A stretch of 60,924 nucleotides of DNA from Gammaproteobacteria bacterium. GTDB taxonomy: Bacteria; Pseudomonadota; Gammaproteobacteria; Enterobacterales; Neiellaceae. Location of the stretch: positions 1 through 60,924 of the forward strand of contig JAFOOX010000048.1 of the NCBI GenBank assembly GCA_017425245.1, in the 5' to 3' direction. A model generated the notes under the pieces. It ran no database searches and had not been told where the DNA came from. It saw only the letters and a program-made list of their open reading frames with translations. The translations under genes and the position numbers were made by a program. Below, one piece after another: positions 25,694 to 35,776 of the stretch (its first letter is position 1; each line of letters begins with the position of its first letter).

Positions 25694-26956
25694 CTAGGTC
25701 TCTTGCCGCTGATGGCGGCTATCGGGGTTGTAGCAAGCGATGAAGTCCTGCAGATCATCCAGCCTAAGCGGCCGCGTCTTGAGCGTGAAATGCTTGTTGG
25801 TCCGCAGGTCGTAAAACCACACACCTTGGCTATGAGTACGGCCATCTTTTGACGCGTTATCAAAGAACACGACATTGGCCTTTACCCCTTGTGCATAAAA
25901 AATGCCGGTCGGCAGGCGCAAAATGGTGTGAACATCGCAGGTTTCCAGCAGCTTCTTGCGGATCTTTTCGCCGGCGCCGCCCTCAAACAACACGTTATCG
26001 GGCAGTACCACTGCCGCTTTGCCATCCACCTTCAACATGCTGACGATATGCTGCAAAAAGTTAAGCTGCTTGTTTGAGGTGGTTTCCCAGAAGTCCTGGC
26101 GCTGATAAACCAGCGCTTCTTTGTCTTCATCACCCTCTGCATTGGTGAAGGTCATGCTGCTCTTTTTGCCAAAAGGCGGGTTAGCCAGCACATAGTCCAC
26201 GCGCCGCTTGGGCTCGGCGATCAGCGCATCGGCGCGCTCAACAGTGGGGTCACCAAACAGCTCGCCGATATTGTGTAGAAACAGGTTCATCAGGCACATA
26301 CGGTGAGTGGCCGGCACAATCTCGTTGCCAAAGAAGGTCTCATCGCGCAGAAACGCCTTCTGCCGCCGGTCAAGATTGGCCCCTGGCCGCGTCAGCCAGT
26401 TGTAAGCGCCAAGGAAAAAGCCCCCGGTGCCACACGCCGGGTCGCCAATGGTTTTCAGCGGTTCTGGCCGGATGCAGGCAACCATGGCATCAATCAACGC
26501 ACGCGGGGTGAAGTACTGGCCGGCCCCGCTTTTGGTGTCTTCAGCGTTTTTTTGCAGCAAACCTTCGTAGAGGTCGCCTTTGGTATCAGCACCCAGGCTG
26601 ATCCAGTTCTCGGCGTCGATCATCTGCACCAGCCGGGCCAGCTTGGCCGGGTCCTGGATCTTGTTCTGGGCCTTGAAGAAGATGGCACCGAGCATGCCGC
26701 TCTCGCCATCCAGCTTGTGCAGAATCGCCAGATAGTGGGCCTCTAACGGCTCGCCGGTTTTACTGCGCAGGCCGGCCCAGTCATAGCCCTTGGGGATCTG
26801 AGTGTCGCGATTGTAAGGCTCCTGGGCGTACTCATGGGCCAGCTTGAGAAACAGCAGGAAGGTCAACTGCTCCAGATAATCGCCATAGCCCACACCGTCA
26901 TCGCGCAGGGTGTTGCAGAAGTTCCAGATCTTTTGAACGAGGGTGGAGGTGTTCAT
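25694..26956 (-). CDS. hsdM: Type I DNA methyltransferase subunit HsdM, cut by amber codon
   Basis: Adenine methyltransferase subunit of a type I restriction-modification system. 420 residues remain; with the downstream in-frame tail it would be 490, the usual HsdM size. Visible motifs: the N-terminal helical domain (LVQKIWNFCNTLRDDGVGYG), QYFTPRALIDAMV, SAM-binding DPACGTGGFFLGA (about residue 171) and catalytic NPPFGKK (about residue 259). The missing 70 residues normally take part in binding HsdS. Unless the amber is suppressed or the short form still assembles, modification is lost. It overlaps the DUF4276 gene by four bases. Confidence 0.9.
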   Translation of the reverse strand: MNTSTLVQKIWNFCNTLRDDGVGYGDYLEQLTFLLFLKLAHEYAQEPYNRDTQIPKGYDWAGLRSKTGEPLEAHYLAILHKLDGESGMLGAIFFKAQNKIQDPAKLARLVQMIDAENWISLGADTKGDLYEGLLQKNAEDTKSGAGQYFTPRALIDAMVACIRPEPLKTIGDPACGTGGFFLGAYNWLTRPGANLDRRQKAFLRDETFFGNEIVPATHRMCLMNLFLHNIGELFGDPTVERADALIAEPKRRVDYVLANPPFGKKSSMTFTNAEGDEDKEALVYQRQDFWETTSNKQLNFLQHIVSMLKVDGKAAVVLPDNVLFEGGAGEKIRKKLLETCDVHTILRLPTGIFYAQGVKANVVFFDNASKDGRTHSQGVWFYDLRTNKHFTLKTRPLRLDDLQDFIACYNPDSRHQRQET

Positions 26957-27534
26957 GCTTCCTCGGCAATAAGTTCGTTTTCCATGCGTCGAATCGCGGT
27001 AAGCAGATTGCGAAAACTTGGCGAGCGTTCGTTATCCAGAACCAGGTGTTCACCGATCGCTCGCGAGCCGGCGACTTTCTCGTAACGGCCTTTTGTCAGC
27101 GTTTTCAGCTCCTTGCTCGGGCTACCCAAGGCATCCGGAGACCTGAATTTGCGCGACTGTTGCTGACTTGCCAGCCCTGGCATTGCTAACGCGCGCTCGA
27201 CAGCGGACAAGTCGGCCAGATAGAAAGTTTCCAGTTCCCTGCAGGCAATGCGAACCAGACACTGATTGGCCTTTCCCGATGCGTGACACAGATCGAGCAA
27301 GCGCTGTTTGACCTGCAGGCAATTCGGATGGCTATCCAGATCGCGCAGGATGATGAACCGCGCCGTCTGGTTTTGATAAGCCCGTATCTTGCGCGTCAGC
27401 TGCTTTTCCAGATCCTGCTTACCCTCAAAGGGAATGCACCGAAACCCTGTGCCCTCGTTCAGCATGCGCGGTAACAACGATTCGAGCATGGCCTTGGCTG
27501 AGGGCTCTTCCAGCAGAAACACAATCTCCTTCAT
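26953..27534 (-). CDS. DUF4276/TOPRIM-like protein of defence module
   Basis: 193 residues from the ATG at 27534. It starts KEIVFLLEEPSAKAMLESLL with Glu9/Glu10 in the position of a TOPRIM acidic residue, and has IILRDLDSHP (Asp65, Asp67) as the D-x-D. These fit DUF4276-type TOPRIM domains. The frame overlaps the AAA ATPase upstream and hsdM downstream by four bases each. ATPase plus small TOPRIM-like partner is a recurring defence layout (compare RloA/RloB-type R-linked genes and PARIS-type pairs). By analogy it may be a nuclease effector; this is inference. Confidence 0.78.
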   Translation of the reverse strand: MKEIVFLLEEPSAKAMLESLLPRMLNEGTGFRCIPFEGKQDLEKQLTRKIRAYQNQTARFIILRDLDSHPNCLQVKQRLLDLCHASGKANQCLVRIACRELETFYLADLSAVERALAMPGLASQQQSRKFRSPDALGSPSKELKTLTKGRYEKVAGSRAIGEHLVLDNERSPSFRNLLTAIRRMENELIAEEA

Positions 27535-28724
27535 TGCGGGTCTACCCCATCGAAGAATCCTTGTTTCCACAAATAACCCAACTGGTCACCCTCAGCGACA
27601 TAGGCAGCAATTTGCGCATTGCTCTTGGCCCGGTGAATATCCGTGCGGCCTTGGCTTTTGACCAGCCAGCACACCTCTTCCAGCTCCAGCGCATTCAGGA
27701 AGTCGGGGGAATGGGTGGTCACGAACACCTGCCCGCCACGGTTGGCATAACTACGGAACTCTTCGGCCAGTTCCGCCATCAACTTCGGGTATAGCTGGTT
27801 TTCGGGCTCTTCCACACACAGCAGCGGGTGCGGCTTGGGATCATGCAACAGCACCAGATAGGCAAACATTTTGATCGTGCCATCGGATACATAGCGATCC
27901 AGGAACGGGGTTTTAAATGACCCATCCTGAAAACGCAGCGTCAGGTAGCCATCTTCCGTTAACTTTGGTTCCACCGATGCCACACCAGGAACACGGCGCG
28001 TCATGGTTGCCAGAATTTTTTGGAACAACTCTGTATGCTGCTCATGCATATAGCGAGCGACCAACGGCAGGTTTTCACCGGACTCAGACAGATGCTCTGT
28101 TTCTCCCGCAGCATCCTTACGGCCCCGAGCGGCGCTGATATGGAAATCAGATACGTGCCAATTCTCGATCAAGCGCCGGAACGCATTGGCGGCCTTAAAT
28201 CGCTCAAATTGCCCCAAACCTTTAATTGCCAAAGTGTCTGGTGCCACCCGTTGCGATTCGCGGTCCAGCTCTTCATCTGCCTTCTTGAAATCCTCCTCAT
28301 TGGTGATGGCATAGCCTTCACCGCTGGCGAAGCTCAGGAAATGGTAAGGGCTTCCGTAACGGCCACGCTTGTAGCGCAAGAGCTCTTTCAAAACGACCGG
28401 GGACCCGGCACGTTCACCAATCTCCAATGAATATGTCACCAAGCGCTCGACCCCGGTGATCTCCATCCGATACTGAAGCTCAATCAGAATGGCGTCATTG
28501 GCCGGATCGCAACCACGGCTCAGCACTTCCGGAAAACGGCCGCGCTTATCCAGCGCCTGTCTTACATTGCCGCGCAAGCAGTCGTGCAGGAAACCGAACA
28601 CATCAAACAGGGTGGATTTGCCAGCACCATTGGCCCCGACGACAACCAGAAAAGACGGAATGTCCTTTAGATGGACATCGCGAAAAGCCTTGAAATTCTT
28701 CAGTCGTATCGATTCGATTTTCAT
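27531..28724 (-). CDS. AAA/ABC-type ATPase linked to type I restriction genes
   Basis: 397 residues of the AAA_21/RecF-OLD-like class. The N-terminus KIESIRLKNFKAFRDVHL leads to Walker A VVGANGAGKST (residues 29-38). The C-terminal half has a signature-like YVSDGTIKMFAYLVLL, Walker B LLCVEEPENQLYP and the switch VFVTTHSPDFLNALEL. Such ATPases sense nucleic acid or phage proteins and release or activate a partner. The gene begins three bases after hsdS and overlaps the DUF4276 gene, so the pair sits inside the hsd operon between hsdS and hsdM. Confidence 0.88.
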   Translation of the reverse strand: MKIESIRLKNFKAFRDVHLKDIPSFLVVVGANGAGKSTLFDVFGFLHDCLRGNVRQALDKRGRFPEVLSRGCDPANDAILIELQYRMEITGVERLVTYSLEIGERAGSPVVLKELLRYKRGRYGSPYHFLSFASGEGYAITNEEDFKKADEELDRESQRVAPDTLAIKGLGQFERFKAANAFRRLIENWHVSDFHISAARGRKDAAGETEHLSESGENLPLVARYMHEQHTELFQKILATMTRRVPGVASVEPKLTEDGYLTLRFQDGSFKTPFLDRYVSDGTIKMFAYLVLLHDPKPHPLLCVEEPENQLYPKLMAELAEEFRSYANRGGQVFVTTHSPDFLNALELEEVCWLVKSQGRTDIHRAKSNAQIAAYVAEGDQLGYLWKQGFFDGVDPQ

Positions 28725-28727
28725 GAT

Positions 28728-31001
28728 CTATTCCTGGATAGGTGTCTGGCGCCCGCGCGGCTTCTTCACGCTGGCCTGCGCCGCCCGTTCAGCGCGGATG
28801 CGTTCCAGCAGCACGCTGGCGGGTTCATCGTTCAGGTCTTGCGGCACCAACTGACCGGCAAAGGCGGCATGCAGGATATTTTGGCGTTGGGCGGTGGATT
28901 GTTTGAGACCATGCTCAATCGGGAGTTCGAGCTCTTTTACAGCCTGCAATCGCTCTTCTAAAACGGAAAGTGCAACTTTTTGTTCCATTTCTGGGGGCAA
29001 AGGAATCGGAGTCTTTTTCAAATCTTCGCCAGAAATTCCGGTTTGACCTGCTGTTGTTTTAACGCGAACTACAAGATGTTTTCTCGACAGACCTACATTG
29101 CCACACACCTCCATCCATGCTCCCAACTCAGCACCTGTCACAGGCTTCATGCGAATGAGCTTATCTGGGTGCAGAGTGCGCTCTGACACATTCTTAACCA
29201 TGCCAAAAACGCCCAACAGATCGACACTACCGTTGTACCGGGTTGCCAGCACGTCACCGACTTCAACCCAATAGTCTGAAGCCTCGCTCTCATCAATTTC
29301 GATGTGTTTTATTGCATCGAAGTTAACTGACATAGGGCGTACAGCATTGATTTTAAATATAGGGAAGCCGCGCAGCTCAGTATTCGGAGTCTTGGACAGT
29401 CCATTCCGAACAGACTCGGATAGCTGATCCACACTCGCCCACACCCACCCCTCCGGCAGCGTCGGTAAATCGGTGGTGTCCGGCTGCACCGGCTCGGGGT
29501 ATTTCTTTTGCCAGTCTTTGGGGGGCGCTTTGCCTTGCTCGGCGAACTTGGCCAGTTGCTTGGCTTCCCAGCGGGCGCGGCGTTCGCTGAGGATGCGTTG
29601 CAGCAGCTGTGCGCCGGTTTCACCCTCTCCCCCAGCCCCTCTCCCGTTAAGGGAGAGGGGAGCGAAAGCCTCTACCCCAGCCCATCTCCCGTTAAGGGAG
29701 AGGGGGGCGAAAGCCTCTGCCCCAGCCCATCTCCCGTTAAGGGAGAGGGGGGCGAAAGCCGCGCCCCCATCATCTCCCATGCAAGGGGGAATGGACGCCC
29801 GCGCTACATCGGTTCGGTATTCAGGCCCCTCGCCCCTTGTGGGAGAGGGGTTGGGGAGAGGGGGCTCTTGCCGCAAAGCCAACCAGATTGCTTCCAATAC
29901 CGACTCTGGCTGGGCGGTCCATTGATTATTCCAAAATCGCAGCACGCGAAAACCTTGCTGCGTTAACCATGCATCGCGCTCAGCGTCGTAATCGTGTTGG
30001 TCGGCATGCTGGCTGCCATCCAGCTCGATAATCAGTCGTTTATCGAAGCAGACAAAATCCACGATGTAAGGGCCAAGCGATTGCTGGCGACGAAACTTAC
30101 AGCCATCAAACCGCTTGGCACGCAATTGATGCCATAAAGCCTGCTCGTGCGGGGTTTGATTGCGGCGTAATTCGCGGGCGCGCTGTTGCTGTATGGGGCT
30201 GGTTTGCTGGTGTGCTTTTGGGGATGAATCGATATGCACCCCCTCTCCCCCAGCCCCTCCCCCGCAGGTGGGGAGGGGGGCACCACAAGTAGAGACGGGA
30301 GCAAGCAAAGCCCCTCTCCCTTGACGGGAGAGGGGTTGGGGAGAGGGTGATTGTCGTGCCCGCCATTCGGCTGTGAGCGCACCTTCCACGGCGGCTTTAA
30401 GCAGCGACTGTCGGTATTGCCCCAGCTTTTTCTGCGCCGCTTTAAGCTCAGCCACGCCGGCATCGAGGTCAGATAGCAGTTCTTCGAGTTTGGCGACGAT
30501 GCGGGTTTGTTCGGCGCGGGGGGGCACAGGCAATTTCAATGTGCTCAAGTTGCCACGCGAAATTCGCTTCCTTGTTGAACCACTTTGTAATGAATGAATG
30601 TCAGCTCGAAACGCGGATGAATTTATGAAGTACATCAACCATGAATGGTCAAAATGCTCGGGGCATCCTCGGACTATACACACGTCAACAACAGTTACAG
30701 CCCGCCTTTTGTCGCCAGGGAAAATGCAAGCGCGTCCCAATGGGTCAGGCATTCGGGCAATAAGCACATCACCATGCCTGAGAAACGTGCATCCCAACTC
30801 CATCGCCTTTGTGTGGGTAAGGAATCGGTTTGATTTGTCCACGTAACGGCCATCACCAATATCGGCAAGTTGGATCAAACGGACGTCACCGTTCTGGTCT
30901 TGATCTTTGCTCTCAACCCAATCACCGTCAACAAACACGCCTTCTATGCCAATTAGATCGGGAATTGTGGCGGTCACCCAACCCTTTGGAATATCACTCA
31001 C
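28728..31001 (-). CDS. hsdS: Type I specificity subunit HsdS with inserted DUF559 domain
   Basis: 757 residues, far above the usual 400-550. The first target-recognition region and linker run to LKAAVEGALTAEWRARQ (about residue 217); normal HsdS sequence resumes at TGAQLLQRILSERRARWEAK (about residue 460), leading to the second recognition region (LPEGWVWASVDQLSESV). Between them lies a foreign stretch of about 243 codons: low-complexity repeats, then a Vsr-like DUF559 nuclease domain (LGPYIVDFVCFDKRLIIELD, then FRVLRFWNNQW), then more repeats. The reading frame is intact throughout. HsdS alone would be about 514 residues. The insertion sits in the central conserved linker that contacts HsdM, so it may tolerate or disrupt assembly. 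Overlaps hsdR by four bases. Confidence 0.9.
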   Translation of the reverse strand: MSDIPKGWVTATIPDLIGIEGVFVDGDWVESKDQDQNGDVRLIQLADIGDGRYVDKSNRFLTHTKAMELGCTFLRHGDVLIARMPDPLGRACIFPGDKRRAVTVVDVCIVRGCPEHFDHSWLMYFINSSAFRADIHSLQSGSTRKRISRGNLSTLKLPVPPRAEQTRIVAKLEELLSDLDAGVAELKAAQKKLGQYRQSLLKAAVEGALTAEWRARQSPSPQPLSRQGRGALLAPVSTCGAPLPTCGGGAGGEGVHIDSSPKAHQQTSPIQQQRARELRRNQTPHEQALWHQLRAKRFDGCKFRRQQSLGPYIVDFVCFDKRLIIELDGSQHADQHDYDAERDAWLTQQGFRVLRFWNNQWTAQPESVLEAIWLALRQEPPLPNPSPTRGEGPEYRTDVARASIPPCMGDDGGAAFAPLSLNGRWAGAEAFAPLSLNGRWAGVEAFAPLSLNGRGAGGEGETGAQLLQRILSERRARWEAKQLAKFAEQGKAPPKDWQKKYPEPVQPDTTDLPTLPEGWVWASVDQLSESVRNGLSKTPNTELRGFPIFKINAVRPMSVNFDAIKHIEIDESEASDYWVEVGDVLATRYNGSVDLLGVFGMVKNVSERTLHPDKLIRMKPVTGAELGAWMEVCGNVGLSRKHLVVRVKTTAGQTGISGEDLKKTPIPLPPEMEQKVALSVLEERLQAVKELELPIEHGLKQSTAQRQNILHAAFAGQLVPQDLNDEPASVLLERIRAERAAQASVKKPRGRQTPIQE
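29636..29770. repeat. Three tandem 45-bp palindromic repeats
   Basis: Units start at 29636, 29681 and 29726. Each has a hairpin stem CCCCTCTCCC (or one mismatch), loop GTTAA and GGGAGAGGGG, then GCGAAAGCC. The 45-bp period is 15 codons, so HsdS reads FAPLSLNGRWAGAEA-like units three times without a frame change. The arrangement suggests local amplification of one palindrome. Confidence 0.88.
29826..29862. repeat. Palindrome in opposite orientation, 3' side of DUF559
   Basis: Stem CCCCTCGCCC/GGGAGAGGGG with one mismatch and loop CTTGT, followed by TTGGGGAGAGGG. The extra arm lies on the other side compared with the three tandem units, so it is inverted relative to them. Confidence 0.75.
30241..30278. 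repeat. Palindrome, outer 5' side of DUF559
   Basis: Arm CCCTCTCCCC-CAG followed by a 9-bp stem CCCCTCCCC/GGGGAGGGG with loop CGCAGGT. Same orientation as the tandem units near 29.7 kb. Confidence 0.75.
30311..30347. repeat. Palindrome paired with the previous one in inverted orientation
   Basis: Perfect 10-bp stem CCCCTCTCCC/GGGAGAGGGG with loop TTGAC, then TTGGGGAGAGGG. It forms an inverted pair with the palindrome at 30241-30278, 32 bp away, and marks the edge of the insertion. Confidence 0.78.
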
Positions 31002-33796
31002 GCCACCAACTCCACATTCATTTCATTCATCAAGGTATCCAGTTCCTTACCAAACAGCCCCCAGGCTTTTTGCAGCCCGCCTTTATCGGCCAGTTCGGCG
31101 TAATCAAAGTCATCGCGAGTGATGCAACAACTGCTGGCGATATGGTCTTTCATCAGCCGCAGCCAGTCGGTTTGCTCGGGGGTAAAGGCGGTGCCGCGCT
31201 GGGCGTTGTGGCGGAAGATCCACTGCTGAAAGCGTTTATCCACCTCGTCGGCAAAGGGCTTAAGTTCCGCATCCAGCGCCAAGGCAAAACGCAGCAGCGA
31301 CACCAGATCGGTGAGCTGACGCTTGCGGTTGGCGCCTTTAACCGCGCTGGCCTGTAGCCGCGCGTAGGCGCTCCATAGCCGTTCGGTGGTGAGTAGCAGC
31401 GGTGGCCGGCTCAGGTGGTCGTGCAACGCTTCGAGCATGGCGAAAGTGAGGGTGCGGCGCTGGTAAGGCTGCTGATAGAAAAAGCTCAGCGCAGCGATCT
31501 CATCTTTGTGCTGCTGGATGTAATCGGCAAAGCGCTGCACGGTGGCCTGCGCCTGAGCTTCGGCCTGCTCGCTAAAGCCGCTGAAGGTGACGGTATCAAG
31601 GTTGAGGTGGTCGATGATCTGCTCACGCTCGCGGCGGGCATTGTCGATCTCATCGCGCAGCTCAGGCTTATCGAAGGGGGCGCAGGCCTCCGCCACCCGC
31701 GCCGCACGGGCGCTGGCGATTTCGGCGGGCGATAAGGTCTCCTCCGTGCGGCTAACGCCTTGTGCCTGGGCGCTCGCCAGTGCCGTCTGCACTATGGCAT
31801 CAGGATCCAGCGCGGCGATCAGCCGCTTGCCGAGTTCGCCCACGGGGATACCGCCACTTAGTTTTTCGATACGGGCCTGGGCTTTGGCATCCAGTTGCTT
31901 GGCCAGCCGCACCAAGCGGTTAGCAAGGGAGAGCACGGTGTCATCATCGCGATGCCCCACCGCCACCCCTTGCAGCAGATCTTTCAGGGCGATGCCGGGT
32001 TTCTTTTCCAGCGGCCGGCTTTCAGTTTTCAGGCTTTTTTCCACCCCCACGGCGTCGATCAGCACAAAGCGGGTTTTGGCCCCGTCGGCACTGTTGCTCA
32101 CGCGCTTCAAGCCATCGGCATCTAGGCTGCGCACGCCACGGCCTTTCATCTGCTCGTAGTAACCCTTGCTGCGCACATCACGCATAAACAGCAGCACTTC
32201 CAGCGGTTTTACATCGGTGCCGGTGGCGATCATATCCACAGTCACGGCGATGCGCGGGTGGTAGTCGTTGCGGAAGCTGGCCAGCACGCTGTCGGCATCT
32301 TCCTCGGCGCGGTAAGTCACCTTTTTGCAGAAGGCATTCCCCTGGCCGTAGACTTCGCGCACGATGTGGATGATGTCGTCGGCATGGCTGTCGGTTTTGG
32401 CAAAGATCAGCGTCTTGGGCGTTTCTTGGCGCGCCGGGAAGATCTGGGTTTCAACCGCGGTTTTCATCGCCTGTATCACTTGGCGGATCTGGCTGACATT
32501 GACCACTGAGCGATCCAGCTCTTTGCCGGTGTAAGTGGTGTCTTCTTCGGTTTCGGCCCAGCGCTTTTTGCGGGTGGCGCGGTCGCGGTGATCGACCCAC
32601 TCTTTGGCCTTCAGCTCAGAACCCTTTTGGGTGATTTCGGTTTCGATGGTGTAGACGTCGTAACCCACGTTGACGCCATCGGCCACCGATTGTTCGTAGG
32701 TGTATTCGGCGACGATGTTTTCGTTGAAAAAGCCGAAGGTGCGTTTGTCGGGGGTGGCGGTCAGGCCAACTAGGTAGGCATCAAAGTAATCCAGCACCTG
32801 CTTCCACAGGTTGTAAATGCTGCGGTGGCATTCGTCGATGATGATGAGATCGAAGGTTTCCACCGGCACCGCCGGGTTGTAACGCACCAGTTTTTCCTGC
32901 TTGGCAGTCTGCTGCAGTTCGTTGAGCGAGAGATCCTCCGCCGATTCGTCGATCGGCTCACCACTCAGAATGGAATACATGCGCTGGATGGTGCTGATGC
33001 ACACCTGCGCGTGCGGGTCGATGGTCGGCGAGGCCAGCCGCTGCACGTTATACAGCTCGGTGAATTTGCGGGCGTCATCCGGCGGCGTGTAGGCCATAAA
33101 TTCCTGATGCGCCTGTTTGCCCAGGTTGCGGGTATCGACCAGAAACAGAATACGCTTGGCGCCGCCGAACTTAAGCAGGCGATAGACCGAGGTGATGGCG
33201 GTGAAGGTTTTACCCGCACCCGTGGCCATATGCACCAGCGCTCGGGGTTTGTTGAGGGCGAGGGATTGTTCCAAGCCCGTGACGGCAGCGATCTGGCAAT
33301 CGCGCAGGTTGCGTTCGGGCAGCGCAGGCATCTGCTCGGCCAAGCGCCGACGCAGGGTGGTGGCTTGGGCCAGCCATTCGGCCAATTGCCTGGGCTGAAA
33401 AAAGTGGAAAACTTCGCGCGAACGCGGGGCCGGATCGGCGGCATCGGCAAAGCGGATGATCTGGCCGGTGGCTTCAAACAAGAAGCGCAGCGGTGTTTGC
33501 TGTTGGTGCCACTTGAGGTTGGCGGCAGCATAGCGGGCGCTTTGCTCCTCGACCACGGTCAGATTCTCGCCGGCTGCGTCTTTCTTGGCTTCGATAACGC
33601 CGCAGGCAACCCGGTTGACGAACAGCACATAGTCGGCCGGGCCGGTGTCCGTGGGATATTCGCGCACGGCCACACCCAAACCCGCCGACAGGTTCAGCTG
33701 CTTGAGATCCTGTATCACCCAACCCGCCTGGGTCAGCTTGTCATCAATCCGCTGCCGCGCCTTGGTTTCTGGCGTCACGTCCACTGCTCCCGCCAT
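30998..33796 (-). CDS. hsdR: Type I restriction motor/nuclease subunit HsdR
   Basis: 932 residues. N-terminal nuclease domain with ADYVLFVNRVACGVIEAKKD (PD-(D/E)xK pattern). Superfamily 2 motor follows: Walker A VHMATGAGKTFTAI (about residue 190), DEAH-box-like IIDECHRSIYNLW, motif III GLTATPDK and motif VI-like EQMKGRGVRSLD. It is the EcoEI-like type of R subunit. It translocates DNA and cuts when HsdMS meets unmodified sites. First gene of the operon, overlapping hsdS by four bases (ATGA). Placing R before S and M is one of the natural hsd orders. Confidence 0.93.
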   Translation of the reverse strand: MAGAVDVTPETKARQRIDDKLTQAGWVIQDLKQLNLSAGLGVAVREYPTDTGPADYVLFVNRVACGVIEAKKDAAGENLTVVEEQSARYAAANLKWHQQQTPLRFLFEATGQIIRFADAADPAPRSREVFHFFQPRQLAEWLAQATTLRRRLAEQMPALPERNLRDCQIAAVTGLEQSLALNKPRALVHMATGAGKTFTAITSVYRLLKFGGAKRILFLVDTRNLGKQAHQEFMAYTPPDDARKFTELYNVQRLASPTIDPHAQVCISTIQRMYSILSGEPIDESAEDLSLNELQQTAKQEKLVRYNPAVPVETFDLIIIDECHRSIYNLWKQVLDYFDAYLVGLTATPDKRTFGFFNENIVAEYTYEQSVADGVNVGYDVYTIETEITQKGSELKAKEWVDHRDRATRKKRWAETEEDTTYTGKELDRSVVNVSQIRQVIQAMKTAVETQIFPARQETPKTLIFAKTDSHADDIIHIVREVYGQGNAFCKKVTYRAEEDADSVLASFRNDYHPRIAVTVDMIATGTDVKPLEVLLFMRDVRSKGYYEQMKGRGVRSLDADGLKRVSNSADGAKTRFVLIDAVGVEKSLKTESRPLEKKPGIALKDLLQGVAVGHRDDDTVLSLANRLVRLAKQLDAKAQARIEKLSGGIPVGELGKRLIAALDPDAIVQTALASAQAQGVSRTEETLSPAEIASARAARVAEACAPFDKPELRDEIDNARREREQIIDHLNLDTVTFSGFSEQAEAQAQATVQRFADYIQQHKDEIAALSFFYQQPYQRRTLTFAMLEALHDHLSRPPLLLTTERLWSAYARLQASAVKGANRKRQLTDLVSLLRFALALDAELKPFADEVDKRFQQWIFRHNAQRGTAFTPEQTDWLRLMKDHIASSCCITRDDFDYAELADKGGLQKAWGLFGKELDTLMNEMNVELVA

Positions 33797-33894
33797 CGCT
33801 ACTGCCGAAACCGCAGTCTAGCGATTGCACCGCCCGCTTCCCATGCCAAAGCCACTATTTCGTGCCTGAATTCAAAGCGATCGCGGTAAACACC

Positions 33895-33916
33895 AAGGGC
33901 GCCCTCAGGCGCCCTT
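33895..33916 (-). terminator. Terminator behind glmS
   Basis: AAGGGCGCC and GGCGCCCTT form a perfect 9-bp stem with a 4-nt loop, 25 bp after the glmS stop. On the minus strand the tail is TTGGTGTTT. It probably ends glmU-glmS transcription before the hsd operon. The point about 25 bp behind glmS is also where Tn7-type elements enter in other bacteria. Confidence 0.6.
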
Positions 33917-33940
33917 GTTCATCACCCACAATGCTGTGGG

Positions 33941-35773
<1,833 letters not shown>

Positions 35774-35776
35774 CGT

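Larger units (their letters stand above)
29620..30350. mobile_element. DUF559 cassette with REPIN-like ends inside hsdS
   Basis: Insertion of about 730 bp in the hsdS linker. The centre (about 29880-30230, minus strand) encodes the DUF559 domain. On one side are palindromes at 30254-30278 and 30311-30335 in opposite orientation; on the other side three tandem palindromes (29636-29750) face one at 29826-29850. All share a CCCCTCTCCC/GGGAGAGGGG stem and a neighbouring CCCTCTCCCC arm. Inverted pairs of short palindromes are the form of REPINs, which are moved by RAYT proteins; here a DUF559 nuclease takes the central place. Mobility is inferred, not shown. Confidence 0.7.

Noticed and set aside
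29636..29770. Possible CRISPR array
   Set aside because: The 45-bp units abut directly with no unique spacers, are palindromic throughout, and lie inside a coding frame; no cas genes are present.
29473..29966. Plus-strand open frames across the palindromic repeats
   Set aside because: They arise because the repeats are stop-free in several frames; the minus strand carries the conserved HsdS and DUF559 sequence.
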